NCBI RefSeq assembly: GCF_000400935.1
Contig: NC_021280.1
Location: 1,054,001 to 1,118,000 of the forward strand
DNA length: 64,000 nucleotides
Reading direction: 5' to 3'
DNA from: Spiroplasma chrysopicola DF-1
GTDB lineage: Bacteria; Bacillota_I; Bacilli_A; Mycoplasmatales; Mycoplasmataceae
Shown in pieces: positions 34,147 to 45,843 of this stretch (position 1 is its first letter; each line of letters opens with the position of its first letter). The position numbers and the translations under genes were made by a program. The notes under the pieces were generated by a model. The model did not search any database and was not told the origin of the DNA. It saw nothing but the letters and a program-made list of their open reading frames with translations.

Positions 34147-34494
34147 GATAAATTCCTTTCTTCAATTATAAAGATCTTTATATCTTCAATAACTTAATAT
34201 TCCCTAGATAAAATCGGCAAGAGTTAAGAACTTAACTTGTATGCAGCAAACCGCTTTAAAATCTAAATATTCAAGATAAAAAATATATTAATTTTTAAAA
34301 TTTTAATTATGCAAAATTTCTTAAACTGCTAAGCGGTTTAAATTTTTATCCTTATAAAATTTTCCGGATAAATTCAAGGAATTCTCTTAAACTCTTAGGT
34401 AAATTATATTTTAAATATTTACTAAATTAAAAATATTTAAATGGCATTATTAAAAAATAGATTGTATGATGGTTAATTATGATAAATCATTAGT
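34147..34494. other. Intergenic region with short inverted repeats
   Basis: 348 nt without a credible gene. It holds a minus-strand TATAAT (34165-34170) that may serve paralog B, a 16-nt palindrome AGTTAAGAACTTAACT (34222-34237) of operator-like form, and AAACCGCTT (near 34248) that reappears inverted as AAGCGGTTT about 80 nt on. No terminator with a T-run was found for the neighbouring beta-propeller gene. Confidence 0.5.
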
Positions 34495-36102
34495 TTATTT
34501 AGAATTTAATTCATAAATTACATTATCACTAGTTCCAGCTAAGATATTTTTATTAAAATTTAATTGGATAAATGCACTAATATTACCACTAAGCGGTTTT
34601 TCATTGCTCTGTTTAACTTTTGCTTTGATTGTTCCATCACTATTTAATTGATAAACAAATTTATTACTAGTCCCAACAAGAATTGTATTATCAGCTAATT
34701 GAACAATTGATTGAACCCCACCATCAAATTTTTCACCATTAGGTTGACCCTTTTCATCCTGAATTATTCCATCAGAGTTTAAATAATAAATCGTTCCTCT
34801 GAAACTTATCGTAAAAATATCACCCTTACTTGTTAATAATAAAGTATATAATAAAGAATCAAAATGTTTACCATTAGGTTGTTGAACTTTATTTTTTATC
34901 ATAGCATTACTATCTAACGAATAAACGCCATTTTTGGTAATCGCAAGGAACTCACCATTTGATAACTCTACTATTTTTTCAATTGTATTTTCAAACATTC
35001 TTCCCACAGGTTGGGTAACTTCTTCAGTAATTACCCCTAATTCATTTAATCGATAAATTGTTGAATCAATAGTTGCTAAAATAGTTTTATTTTTTAATTG
35101 AATAATCGACGAAACTTTAGTAAAATTTTTAAATTTGTCTTGTGCAACTGGACTTTTAACTATACCATCATTTTTTAATTGATAGATTTGATTATCAGAT
35201 CCAGCTAAAATTAATCCATTATCTAACTCAAGAAAAGCGGTAATTGGTTTAGCAAATTTTTCATTTACTTTTCTATTAACAGTTCCAATATTAGGATTAA
35301 AAACATAATAGCGCACTTCAATTGAAGTATTATTAACTATATAATATTCACTTGTTTCTTTAACTTTAATATTTGCTTTATCTTCAATGTTTGAATCTTT
35401 AACAACTTCAATTTCAGCAATTTTTAAAGTTGTATTTTTTGCTTGCAAAGTATCTAAAATTGTCGCTAGAGAATTATCTTTAATTGTTCCTAGATCAACA
35501 TTAACCAAGTCAGCACTTAAACTTATTCTATTATTATTTGGCTCCTTAAAATAATTCGGGTTATGGTTTGTACTAAAATATCACCCCAATGTCCCGCCAA
35601 CCACAGCAAAAAGCAACAAAAAAACTAAACCAAAAATTAAAATAATTTGTCGTAGTTTAGACATTTGAATTAAATGATGACGGTTTAAAATTATTATTTG
35701 TTGATTAAAATGGTGTTTTGCCAATTTATAGGCATCCTCATTTATCTTATTTGTAATTGGTAAGTAATCATTTTTTATTTTTTTTTGCTTAATTAAATCA
35801 ATTGTTGCTTGGGATAAGATTATTTTATCATTTACTATTTTAATTTTAGTTGTTCCTTCTTCATGATATAAGTCTTTTTTTCATACAAAAACATACGATG
35901 AATTTTTACAAAAAATTAGGGCAAAAGGAACTATCCCATTGTCTTCCTCTAGTGTTCGATTTTTATCAATTTCACAAATTAATAAATCTAAATTTTTTAA
36001 ATCATTTACCTTATTTTCTTTTAAATAGTTAACAACTTTTTTAAACTTATTTTGGCAAATATGACACATGCTATTGTAAAAAATCTGCATTCTATTTTTC
36101 AT
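34495..36102 (-). CDS. Single-pass membrane protein: thioredoxin-like N-terminus, external beta-propeller
   Basis: 535 aa in one frame with two internal TGA-Trp codons. The ATG at 36102 is chosen for GGAGGT 5 nt upstream. Residues 5-75 look thioredoxin-like: a strand, then CHIC at 13-16 followed by a helix, then LDLLICEID and GIVPFALIF resembling the cis-Pro strand. One membrane span lies near 148-172. Next comes a ~60-residue domain (VDLGTIKDNSLATILDTL) of a type I recall from other mollicute surface proteins. From ~275 there are six repeats of ~43 residues (pattern I..L.NG.IL.GT...IY.LN..G.I), a likely six-bladed beta-propeller facing outside. Function unknown; adhesion or redox-linked sensing are guesses. 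Confidence 0.75.
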
Positions 36103-36157
36103 GTTTACCTCCAAATATTAAAATATAAGTAATATAATTATATCTTTTGATAGATAA

Positions 36158-36201
36158 TTAAAAACTAAAAACTAAAAACTATTTAAAAAAAAAAAAAAAA
36201 A
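36158..36201. repeat. Heptamer repeats and A17 tract
   Basis: Three tandem copies of a 7-bp unit (ACTAAAA type, 36158-36180) are followed by a run of 17 A (36185-36201), in the region between two divergent genes. Such tracts are slippage-prone. Confidence 0.75.
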
Positions 36202-36283
36202 CGGTAAAATTTGGTAAATTCTTTTTTACCATTTTATAAATCCTATTTGCATTAATTATTCTTAACTTTAAATTCAATAATTA

Positions 36284-36292
36284 TGTTATAAT
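36284..36292 (+). promoter_or_regulatory. Extended -10 promoter of the TDT transporter gene
   Basis: TGTTATAAT (TATAAT 36287-36292) about 38 nt before the start codon; no good -35. Confidence 0.5.
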
Positions 36293-36329
36293 TTATTAAT
36301 ATAATTTTTATAAGCTAGGAGCTAGCACC

Positions 36330-37376
36330 ATGGAAAAACATAAAGCATTTTTAAACTACATCCCTTTTTCATTATTATCAATTTCATTAGGCTTATTAAC
36401 TCTAGGAAACGGTTGAAATGCTTTTGGTAATTTTTTTAGTCTTTCAACAAAATGAATTACCTATTTAACTTTTGCTTTGTCTCTTTTTATTTTCTTACTA
36501 ATAACAACAAAATGAATTGTTAATTTTAAATCAGTTCAACAAGAATTTCAAAATAATTTAAATGATGCTGCAATAATTGGTTTTTTACCAATCACAGTTT
36601 TAGCAATCAGTAAATTTATTTTAACAAAACAAGATTTAAATAATCTAAATACCGGTTGAATATATTATTTTGGTATTACGATTTGATGAATTGGATTAAT
36701 CTTAGCTTTTAGTTTTTTTATTGTTTGATTATTCTTACATTTTAAAAATTTTAAACTAGTTAACGCAACCGGTAGTTGATACATTCCAACAATTGGAATT
36801 ATAATTTGTAGCACTTTTGAGTTAAAATACCTTGGTCCAGGATATTTAGTATTTTTACAAGTTTTGTGATACCTTAATTTTGTAATATTCCTTGGGTTAA
36901 CAATCTTAATGTTAATTAGTTATTTTAAAACAAAAGACCATGAGATGTTAAGATCACTTTTTATTTTATTAATTGGGTTAGATGTTTTAATGTATATTAC
37001 TTATGACTATACTTTTATTAAAAGTGGTTATAATGAAAACTATTGAATGATCTTAATAATTGGCGTTTTTGCAATTGCCGCTAGTTTTGCTTTTTACCTT
37101 CTAATTGTTAAAGATTTTTTAACTAAACAATTTAATCCCAAATTAACCAGTTATGCTTTCCCGTTAGCAATTTCAGCAATTGGTAAAATTACCTACGGTC
37201 AAAGCCTGGGGGCAATTAGTAGCCCCAAATATGCTGATACTATTATTTATATTTTTCAATATTGATCAATTTGTGAAATCATTTTAACCTCAATAATTTT
37301 TCTTTATTTAATTGGTAATTTAACATTCCATTTTGGTAAAAAATATTGAGAGCTACAGAGGAAAAAAGTAGGCTAG
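36330..37376 (+). CDS. TehA/SLAC1-family (TDT) membrane transporter
   Basis: 348 aa with about ten hydrophobic spans. The N-terminal PFSLLSISLGLLTLGNGW, the WYIPTIGIIICS segment and YAFPLAISAIG near the end match the repeating pattern of the tellurite-resistance/dicarboxylate (TDT) family, whose members conduct anions or dicarboxylates through a central pore. A plasma membrane role is expected; the substrate is unknown. TAGGAG lies 8 nt before the ATG. TGA-Trp codons are common. Ends in a bidirectional terminator. Confidence 0.72.
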
Positions 37377-37400
37377 ATTTTAAATCTAGCCTACTTTTTT
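37362..37400. terminator. Bidirectional terminator
   Basis: Perfect 19-bp inverted repeat (GTAGGCTAGATTT arm) with A-run and T-run ends, at the stop of the TDT gene and facing the end of the FtsX permease gene. Confidence 0.92.
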
Positions 37401-37413
37401 CCTAATTATTGAT

Positions 37414-40400
37414 TTAATACATAGTAATATTAGTTAAAGCATTGCGTTTAATTTGCCAAATTCCTAAACTGACAATTGTACACAAAATAATTCCAATCGC
37501 TAAACTAGCATATAGAACAACTGATAAGGAAAATTCTGGAATAATTAATAAACCATTCTGCATAAATAAAACTTTTAAAATAATTCACCAGGCAATTTGA
37601 GCTAGACCAAAGCTGGCAGCATAACCTATTAAAATCGCAAAAAAGTAAAATCCTAAAACAATTAAAATAATTTTATGCGTTGGATATCCTAATACTTTCA
37701 TTGTTAGAATCGTTCGGCGATTTTCATCTAACACCATCCCAATTAAAACAGCCAAAATCAGGGCAACAATTAAAATAGTTAAACCTTCTAAGACCGTTAG
37801 GATTTCACTAACCGTCTTCATTCCCTCTTGATAACTTTCTCGGAGCATATCAAAGGGAAAAATACGATTAAAATTATTTAAAACTTTTAAATTAGCCCTT
37901 AAATCAGCAACTCGGGTTGGATCTAATTTTTTCTGTTCATTGTACATTGTAAAATCATAATTATTTGTTAATGAATAAGAAGAAATAATTCGATATGGTT
38001 GTAAGACACTCCCATTCTTACTTTTTTTTGAAGCAATTGCATTATTGTAATTGTTATCATCAAAGATTTCCCCTTTGCCAGTAATTTTTACTCATTGATT
38101 CATTACTCGAACTAAAGAGTTTTTGTTCATATAAATATTAGCTGAATTAATATCACCTAAGTTATCCCCAACAATTTTAAATGCAATCGGAACATAACCA
38201 ATTGTATTAGTAATTTGGGCTTTTAAGGTAAATATTTGACCCGGCTGCGCTTGCATAGCTTGATATAACCTTGTTGATAAAATGACTGGAATTGGTTCAT
38301 TTATTGCCTTATTTAAATCACTAATTTGCAATGGGTTTGGATTAATATCATAACCAAAGACTTGTTCTTGCAAATCATCTAATGATAATTTTTTTGATTT
38401 AAAATTAAATAATTGTTCACGTTCTGAACGGTTATTGGAAAGGCCAACTAATCCTAACCTTGTAATTGGATTTTTAGCATTAGCAACATCGCTTGCCTGT
38501 CAGCGCGCTGGACTTGAAATGTAGGGAAAATCATACTTAGGATTATAAACCATATAAGGGCCAAAATAGACATCCGGATAATTTCCATCAGTCAAGGTTT
38601 TAATATTACGAATTAAATTAACCACCCCAATTGCTGCTTGAATATCTCCCTTCGTTAAATTCCCCTGGTTAATTAAAATTTCTTGATAAAGGGGATTTTC
38701 TAACATTTCTTTAATCCTATTTCAACCATTAACTAGTTGGCCATTATTGCCTAGCATTTGATAATCAACAAGAGCTTCAACCGTTTGGGAAGATAAATAA
38801 GGGTATTTTCCATCAACAACACGAATTTTACTATGATAATCTGTTTTATTAATATTTCCGATAATATTTAAAAAATCTCCACACCCCTTACCAGTACTTG
38901 TCAAAGTCATTAAACAAGTTAAGGGATTAGGGAAATTAAATTTGGTTGAATCTTCTAAAATATCAGCTTGATGATAATATTGTTCGACTTGATCTTGATT
39001 TATTCACTGATAACTTTCTTTGTTTTGAGATTGAACTGCTATTTCTTGCTGATCATATGAAGCAATTAAATAAGATTTAATGTCGTCTTTAAAATAACGG
39101 AAAGAATCTTTAACAAATTTTTGGGCCATAACATCAGCATCAAGTTGAAAAATTAATAAGAACGAGGCAAAAGCTAAAACAACCATTACCATAATTCATT
39201 TTCCAAGGGATTTCAAGGCAAATGTAAATGATAAATGAGCATTAAAAGATAACCCTAAATGGTAATAGCGTTTTGCTTTTTTAACCTTTTTATAGCGCAC
39301 ATGTAGATTTGTGGCTTTTAAATCATAAATTAAATCTAATGCTGAATTTTTTAAAAGCGAATATGAAATAATAAAAGCTAAAATCGCAAAGCAAAGCGGA
39401 ATAACTAAAATTGTGATGATAAAAATTAACGGATTAAAGTAAAATAATGTTAATGAAATTCCGATACTATAAAGATTAGAAGCTGTAAAATACATTTGAA
39501 ATGGCATTGAAAGGACTCAACCAATTAAACATCCAATTAAAGTGGCCAAAGCAATATTAATAATAAAAACAATCGATAATTGATGGCGACCATATCCTAA
39601 TGCTTTTAAGACCCCAATTTGTTTTTTCTGCATATGAATATCTTTTTTAATAAAAAAAGCAATAATAAAGATAATTATAATTGAACACGCAAAGGCAATT
39701 GAACCATCAATAATAAAAGTTGTATTTGCTAACATCACAGTATCCCCAGCATAAGTTGAATTAAAATCAAAAATTGCATTATCGGGGGAAATAAAATTCT
39801 TACTTAATAAGTTACTTAAAACTTCTGTTTTTTGGGCAAAATTAGGACTACCTTCCATTTTGATAAAAGCTGTCATAATTTCGGTCCCTGTTCCAAAGTT
39901 ATACTTAATTTGATTATAATCATCATCATTTAAAAATAACAACGAACCATTCTTTAAACTAACACTCTCTTTTTGATTAGCAATTACTGCTAGACTAGCC
40001 AAATTTGGATAGATTGTGCTATAACGACTTGCCCAACCTTTAATTTGATATTGCAACCCTACACTATCTAAAAGATTAAAGCTATCTCCGACCGCTAAAT
40101 TTTTATACTGACCATATTGTTGGGTTAAATAAACTGTTCGGGTCGGAGTATTATTAACAACTTTTTGATGATATGAATCATAGACACGATTAAATGAACT
40201 TGTAAACATATTTAAATTCATTCAATCATCACCATAATACATCTCATCAAAATTTTTAGCGATTGGTGTTGCATTAAAATATTGATTTTGAGCTGATAAA
40301 TCTTTGATTACAAATTGATAATTTAAACTAAAAGCGATTTGAGCACTAAGATTATTACTTTCTAAAAAACTTTTCCCTTGATTGTTAAAAAGATAACTTA

Positions 40401-40869
40401 ATAAAAGGCTTTCTAAATTTTGATTAAAATTTTTCGCTAAAGTTGTAAAAGCTGCTGTTCCAGTGCTTGGATTTAAATAACTTGGTGCTTTTGTTCATTG
40501 ACAAAGCCCATCATCTTTACTACATTCTAATTTTCCAAGATCACTTTTAATGGTATTAAAATTTAATTCTAAATTATCAATTGCTGTTGAGTCATAAAAA
40601 AATTCCAAAAAAGTTCGGTTGGCAAGATTAATCTCATTATCACCTTTTTTAATAACATTATTATCAACATATAAACTTGTTAAGTTTATTTCATAGTCAT
40701 AACTTCCACTTTGTTTTGCTAAGTTATTAATTCCGTTTTGAACTTGAAAAACAGCAGAAAATAATGCCGTAAATGTCATTACTGCTGTGATAATAAAAAG
40801 AATTAACCCGATTAATTGGGTAATTTTTTTTGTAAAACCTCGTGTTGCTTCTTTAACTAAATTTTTCAT
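37414..40869 (-). CDS. FtsX-type ABC transporter permease (1151 aa)
   Basis: One frame across several TGA-Trp codons. It has a span at ~15-40, a large outside domain, a three-span block (~385-500) with KKQIGVLKALGYGRHQLSIV (FtsX/MacB cytosolic loop), a span at ~555-580, a second outside domain, and a final three-span block (~975-1145) with TMKVLGYPTHKIILIV. This is the duplicated FtsX layout, like the 1451-aa protein at 18.2-22.5 kb but with smaller outside domains. No ATPase gene adjoins it. The ATG at 40869 is preferred over an in-frame TTG two codons upstream. The gene lies 78 nt downstream of a P-type ATPase stop on the same strand. Confidence 0.82.
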
Positions 40870-40946
40870 TTCCAAAACCTACTTGTTTTATCTTACCCTA
40901 AAATTATAATTTAGTTGATAAATAATTAAAAAAATAATTGTTTTTT

Positions 40947-43610
40947 TTATCGCCCAATTGCCTTACGAATTTGATCATAAGCTAAAAGCATTAATAGTGG
41001 TCCTGTCATCATTGCCATTGCCACTAAAGTCATTTGTCATGAGACTGTTGGAACAGTAATATATTGTTCTCCTGATGGCGATAATAAGAAAATTTGATTA
41101 ACTCCTGGAGTGTAAATAATCATAAAGTTTAATGCTAAGGCAATTAGCGATGCTCCTAATAAATAGTAGTTAACTTTCCCTCATTTATGATGAGCTTTAA
41201 TTCGATAGTTTGGTAATTGTAAAGCAAAAACATAAATGGCTGGTGTACAAGTCATCACTAAGATTGTTGCCATTTTAGCACTATCTAAATCTTGGAAGAC
41301 TTCCCGACCAATAAAGAATGTTCCAACAACTGTTAAAGTTGTTGTTAGAGCTACAAATAAAATTGTTATTCAACTATTTGTAAAAAATGATTCTTTCTTA
41401 TTACGTGGTTTATCAAGCATCAAACGATTGTCATTACTATCAAAACCAATTGGAACTGCTAAAAGTGTTTCAATAATTAAGTTAAATCATAAAATATTAA
41501 CTGAATCAAACGGTTTTATTCCAGCTGTTAATGAAATAATTAAAAAAGCTAGAACATTAGCAATGTTCGCTGAAATAACAAAAGCTATTGCGCGTTTAAT
41601 TTTTTGATAAACATTCCGACCTTCTTCAACTCCTTTTAAAATTGTTGAAAAATTATCATCTTGTAAAATAATATTAGCAGCTTGTTTTGAAACATCTGTC
41701 CCAGTAATTCCCATCGCCACACCAATATCAGCTTTACTTAAACTTGGTGCATCATTAACCCCATCACCAGTCATTGACACAACATAATTTAAAGCTTGTA
41801 AACAATTAACAATCCGTGTTTTATGTTCAGGATTAACACGAGCAAAAATACTAATATCATTAAATTTATTTTTTAATTCCTCATCATTTAATTCATCAAT
41901 TTCTGCTCCGGAAATAACATTTGCACTAGAACTAGCTAAATTTAATTGTTTGGCAATTGCTAAGGCAGTATCTTTATGGTCCCCAGTAATCATCATGACA
42001 CGAATTCCTGCTTGATGGGCAGCAGCAATCGCAGTAATTGCTTCTGGGCGTGGGGGGTCAATCATTCCAACAGCACCTAAAAAAATTAAATCTTTTTCTA
42101 AATTATCTTTATTACCATCGAATTTTTTATACGCAAAAGCTAGAACCCTTAAAGCATCTAATGACAAATTTTTTGCAGCATGCAATAATTCTGTTTTAAT
42201 TTCCGCTGTTAAAGGAACTACTTTGTCATTTTGATAAATTTTTGTACATTTTTTTAGTAACTCATCAATTGCCCCTTTGGTGTAAACATTTTCACTATTA
42301 CCAATCACATTAATTGTTGACATTAATTTTCGTTCGGAATCAAACGGAATTTCACTAATTCTTTTATGTTTTTTCCGTCATTCGCTTTCCTTAATTGTAT
42401 AACGGCGAGTAAAATCAACTAATGCAATTTCTGTTGGGTCCCCAATTTTTTCATTTTTTTCATTAATAGCATCATTACATAACGTTAAACTATTAATAAA
42501 ATGTTCATCATGTAATGAATTATTATATTTATATCCTTCACTATCAATTGTAATATTATTAAAAATGATTTTTTTAACAGTCATTTTATTTTGCGTTAAA
42601 GTTCCTGTTTTATCTGAACAAATAACATTAACTGAACCTAAAGTCTCAACAGCATCTAATTTTTTAACAATAACATTAATTTTTGACATGCGCTTTGTTG
42701 ATAATGATAGAATTACCGTTACAATCACAATTAATGATTCTGGAATAACAGCAATCGCAATTGTAACTGAAGTCATTAAATTAACTGGTCAATTTGGACG
42801 ATCGGTAAAGAAGAAAAAGAGAAAGACACCAACTGCTAAAAATAGGGCAAAGATACTAACAAACTTTGTTAACTTTGCTAATCTTAATTGTAATGGTGTT
42901 TTTTCTTGTTTAGCCCCAGCTAAACCAGCCGCAATTTTTCCAATTTCACTATTAACAGCATTAGCAACAACAACTCCAACCGCACGGCCATTCGTAACAA
43001 ATGTTGACATAAAAGCCATATTATGTTGTTCTGCTAAAACCAATTTATTTTCAGTAATAATTTTGGCATGCTTTTCAACTGGAACTGATTCCCCTGTTAA
43101 AGCTGATTCATCAATTTGTAAATTGCTGGCCTGAATAATCCGCAAATCAGCAGGAACATATTTCCCGGCTTCTAAAATAACAACATCTCCGGTTACTAAT
43201 TCACTTGTGGGAATTTCAAAAACTTCTCCATCACGAATAACAACTGCTTTTGGAACTGTCATTTGTTCTAAAGCTGCTAATGATTTACGCGCTTTAACTT
43301 GTTGAATTGTTTGAATAATTGCATTTAAAAAAACAATTGAAATAATAACCAAAAAGTCAATTAAATGTACTTCATTTGAGATTACTTTTTCAATTACAAC
43401 TGAGCTAATTCCTGCGACAATTAGAATTATTGAAAGGGGGTCTAATAAGGCTAATAAAATTAAAACAATTCATGGTTTATTTTTTGGTTTTGGTAACTCA
43501 TTCTTCCCATTTTGCGTTAATCTTTCTTGAGCGGTTTGTTTTGATAATCCTTTATCTAAATTAGTTGATAATTCTTTTACTAATTCTTCGTTTTCTCGAT
43601 TAAATCACAT
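40947..43610 (-). CDS. P2-type cation-transporting ATPase (Ca2+-ATPase-like)
   Basis: 887 aa, full family length. TGES (~171-175, dephosphorylation), the phosphorylation site DKTGT (Asp ~331), KGAIDELL in the nucleotide domain, TGDGVNDAPSL (~611) and about ten membrane spans. The M4 ion site is VIPES rather than the usual IPEGL, and the M6 motif is NLIIET where Ca2+ pumps have NLVTD. So it is most like SERCA/PMCA-type pumps, but its ion could differ from Ca2+. ATG TGA at 43610 gives Met-Trp at the start; the RBS AGGCG is weak. Confidence 0.88.
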
Positions 43611-43647
43611 CTAATTCAACGCCTGCTTTCTAGTTTTACTTAATATA

Positions 43648-43677
43648 ATTATAATCTAATTCTAGCGATGTCACCAA
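43648..43677 (-). promoter_or_regulatory. Promoter of the P-type ATPase gene
   Basis: -35 TTGGTG (43672-43677), 18-nt spacer, -10 TATAAT (43648-43653) on the minus strand. Confidence 0.55.
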
Positions 43678-43707
43678 TAAATTAAATTTTCTGTTTTTAA
43701 CAATAAA

Positions 43708-43736
43708 AAAACATCTAAGATTAATCTTAGATGTTT
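43708..43736 (-). terminator. Terminator after fba
   Basis: Inverted repeat ACATCTAAGA/TCTTAGATGT with flanking A/T runs, followed on the minus strand by a T-run. Confidence 0.88.
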
Positions 43737-43748
43737 TAGCGATTAAAA

Positions 43749-44639
43749 CTAGGCTTTCCCTTTGCTTCCAAATCATTCAGTTAATTCATTAAAAGTATCT
43801 TTAATTGCGTCACAACCTGGTTTTAATAATTTACGTGGATCAAATCCTTTTCCATTTTCTGGTAAGTCTTTTCCTGCTTCAATATATTTTCTTGTTGCCT
43901 GCGCAAAAGCGATTTGTAATTCTGTATTAACATTAATTTTACTAATTCCTAATGAAATTGCATGAATTACTTGTTCTTTTGGAATTCCACTTCCCCCGTG
44001 TAACACCATTCCAAGTTTTGCTGCTGCTTGAATTTGTTCTAAGGCTTCAAAATTTAATCCTTTTCATCCTGCTGGATATGGTCCATGAATGTTCCCAATT
44101 CCAGCTGCTAAAAAATCAATTCCAGTTGCAACCATAATTGTTGCTTCTTTTGGATCAGCGATTTCCCCTGTCCCAACAACTCCATCTTCTTCTCCACCAA
44201 TTGTTCCAATTTCCGCTTCAACTGAAACTTCATAGTGTTTTGCATATAATAATACTTCTTTTGTATTACTCAAGTTTTCTTCAAATGGATGATGACTTCC
44301 ATCATACATTACTGATGAGAATCCAGCATCAATTGCTTTTTTACAACTTTCTACAGTTTGACCATGGTCTAAATGTAACGCTACAGGAACGGTAATTTGT
44401 AATGCGTCTAGTAATTCATTTACTAAGCTAGCAACAACTTTATACCCTCCCATGTATTTAATTGCTCCTTCTGAAGCTCCTAAAATAATTGATGTATTAC
44501 TTGCTTGGGCTGCTTCTAATAATGATTTTGTTCACTCTAAGTTATTAATATTAAAATGTCCAACAGCATATTTCCCTTTATGCGCTTTATCTACAATCCC
44601 ACTTGCATTCACTAATCTTGAATGATATATTCTTGCCAT
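43749..44639 (-). CDS. fba: Class II fructose-bisphosphate aldolase
   Basis: 296 aa. Cleaves fructose 1,6-bisphosphate to DHAP and glyceraldehyde 3-phosphate in glycolysis, the main energy route of spiroplasmas. Class II zinc-site motifs: VALHLDHGQ (His ligand, catalytic Asp), EAEIGTIGGEEDG (Glu), the GNIHGPYP His and LHGGSGIP His, then ISKINVNTE for phosphate binding. The ATG at 44639 gives MARIYHSRLV; GAGAGG lies upstream. Confidence 0.96.
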
Positions 44640-44682
44640 TTTAATTTTTCCTCTCTTTAAATTATGTTCTATGACTTCTTTT

Positions 44683-44688
44683 ATTATA
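44683..44688 (-). promoter_or_regulatory. -10 element of fba
   Basis: TATAAT on the minus strand about 44 nt before the fba start; the -35 region is poor. Confidence 0.45.
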
Positions 44689-44779
44689 ACTCTTTTTTTA
44701 AAAAGTAACATCAAACAGATATTTTTATTATGAATTATTACAATTTACCTAAATTTACCATTTTATTTATAATTATTAT

Positions 44780-44971
44780 CAACTTTTTATTTAAAACTAT
44801 TATCATTAAAAAATCTTATGCTATGATATGTGTATTATATGGCAACATATAATACACATATATTTATTAACATGGATAGTTTACTTTCCAATTAATAAAT
44901 ATATAAATCCATTCATAAATAGTTTTTCATAGTTTTTCTATAGGATTATTGCAACAGCAATAATCTTTTTT
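44780..44971 (+). ncRNA. Candidate structured non-coding RNA
   Basis: No ORF. In order on the plus strand: a 16-bp perfect hairpin (44826-44861) closed by a GCAA tetraloop (GNRA type); a second hairpin with 12-13-bp AT-rich arms (44858-44905, with inner TGGA/TCCA pairing); then a GATTATTGC/GCAATAATC hairpin followed by TTTTTT (44943-44971), a good plus-strand terminator. A promoter-like TTTACC, 18 nt, TATAAT lies at 44744-44773. The neighbouring genes are both on the minus strand, so a plus-strand terminator has no gene to serve. Not matched to any known RNA; the transcript start is inferred. Confidence 0.4.
44943..44971 (+). terminator. Plus-strand intrinsic terminator without an obvious gene
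   Basis: 9-bp stem, AACA loop, then a T-run on the plus strand. On the minus strand (after mutM) it has no T-run. Confidence 0.7.
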
Positions 44972-45800
44972 ATTTTAATTTTTGACAATCAGGGCAATAA
45001 TACGTTCCCCGACCATTAATAAATATTTTTAAAATTGTTGTTGCACAAAGTGGACAAGCTTTTTTTGCTTGACCATGGACTTGTAATTCATTAACAAATT
45101 TACCATCAATTCCTGGTTCAGGATGATATGTAGCAATGGTTGTTCCTCCCGCAGCAATCGCTTGGGTTAAAACAGCTCGAGTATTATCGATAATATTTTG
45201 ATAATCTTGGTCGTCAAGATTTTTTGTTTTTTCCCCAGGATGAAGTTTTGACGCAAATAAAATTTCATTAGCATAAATATTACCAATCCCAACAATAACA
45301 TTTTGTTCTAACAAGGTTGTTTTAATTGGTTGATTTTTATTAGCTCAGTATTTTTTTAAATATGCAACAGTAATATTTTGATCAAACGGTTCTAATCCTA
45401 ATTTATTTAATGGCGGGTTTGTTAAATAATTAACTTTATCATATAAATGCATTGTTCCAAATTTACGGGTATCATGATAACGCAATTGCATTTCCCCATC
45501 CAATTCAAAAATAACCATGATATGTTTTCACTCACCATCATCGTCTTTTTGGTTAAAATAATATTTCCCTTCCATTCGTAAATGACTAATTAAAACATAG
45601 TCATTTAAAATAATTAAAAGATGCTTCCCCATTCGTTCAACATCATTAATTGTTTGGCCAATCACTTTTTCCCGGAAAGTTTCCGGATTATCGGTTTTAA
45701 TAATCTTATTTCAAAAAATTAAACAATCTGTAATTGTTCGTCCTTTGAGATTTTTTAATAAAATTTTACGAACCGTTTCAACTTCTGGTAATTCTGGCAT
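44970..45800 (-). CDS. mutM: Formamidopyrimidine-DNA glycosylase
   Basis: 276 aa. Removes 8-oxoguanine and formamidopyrimidines and nicks the DNA backbone. The N-terminal PELPEVET (catalytic Pro and Glu), a [12 protein letters not shown] helix-two-turn-helix, and the C-terminal zinc finger CPLC-x(16)-CPDC with GRGTYYCP are all intact. Follows polA by 43 nt on the same strand, a common pairing in Firmicutes and mollicutes. Confidence 0.96.
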
Positions 45801-45843
45801 ACTTAATCCTTCTTTCTTTTTGTAAAGTACTTATATTATAATT

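Noticed and set aside
42565-43134. 189-aa plus-strand open frame
   Set aside because: It lies wholly antisense to the P-type ATPase gene, has no RBS and no known motif; a shadow frame.
44826-44861. Hairpin as terminator of mutM or 5' leader of fba
   Set aside because: There is no T-run in the minus direction, and fba has its own -10 about 140 nt downstream of it (44683-44688).
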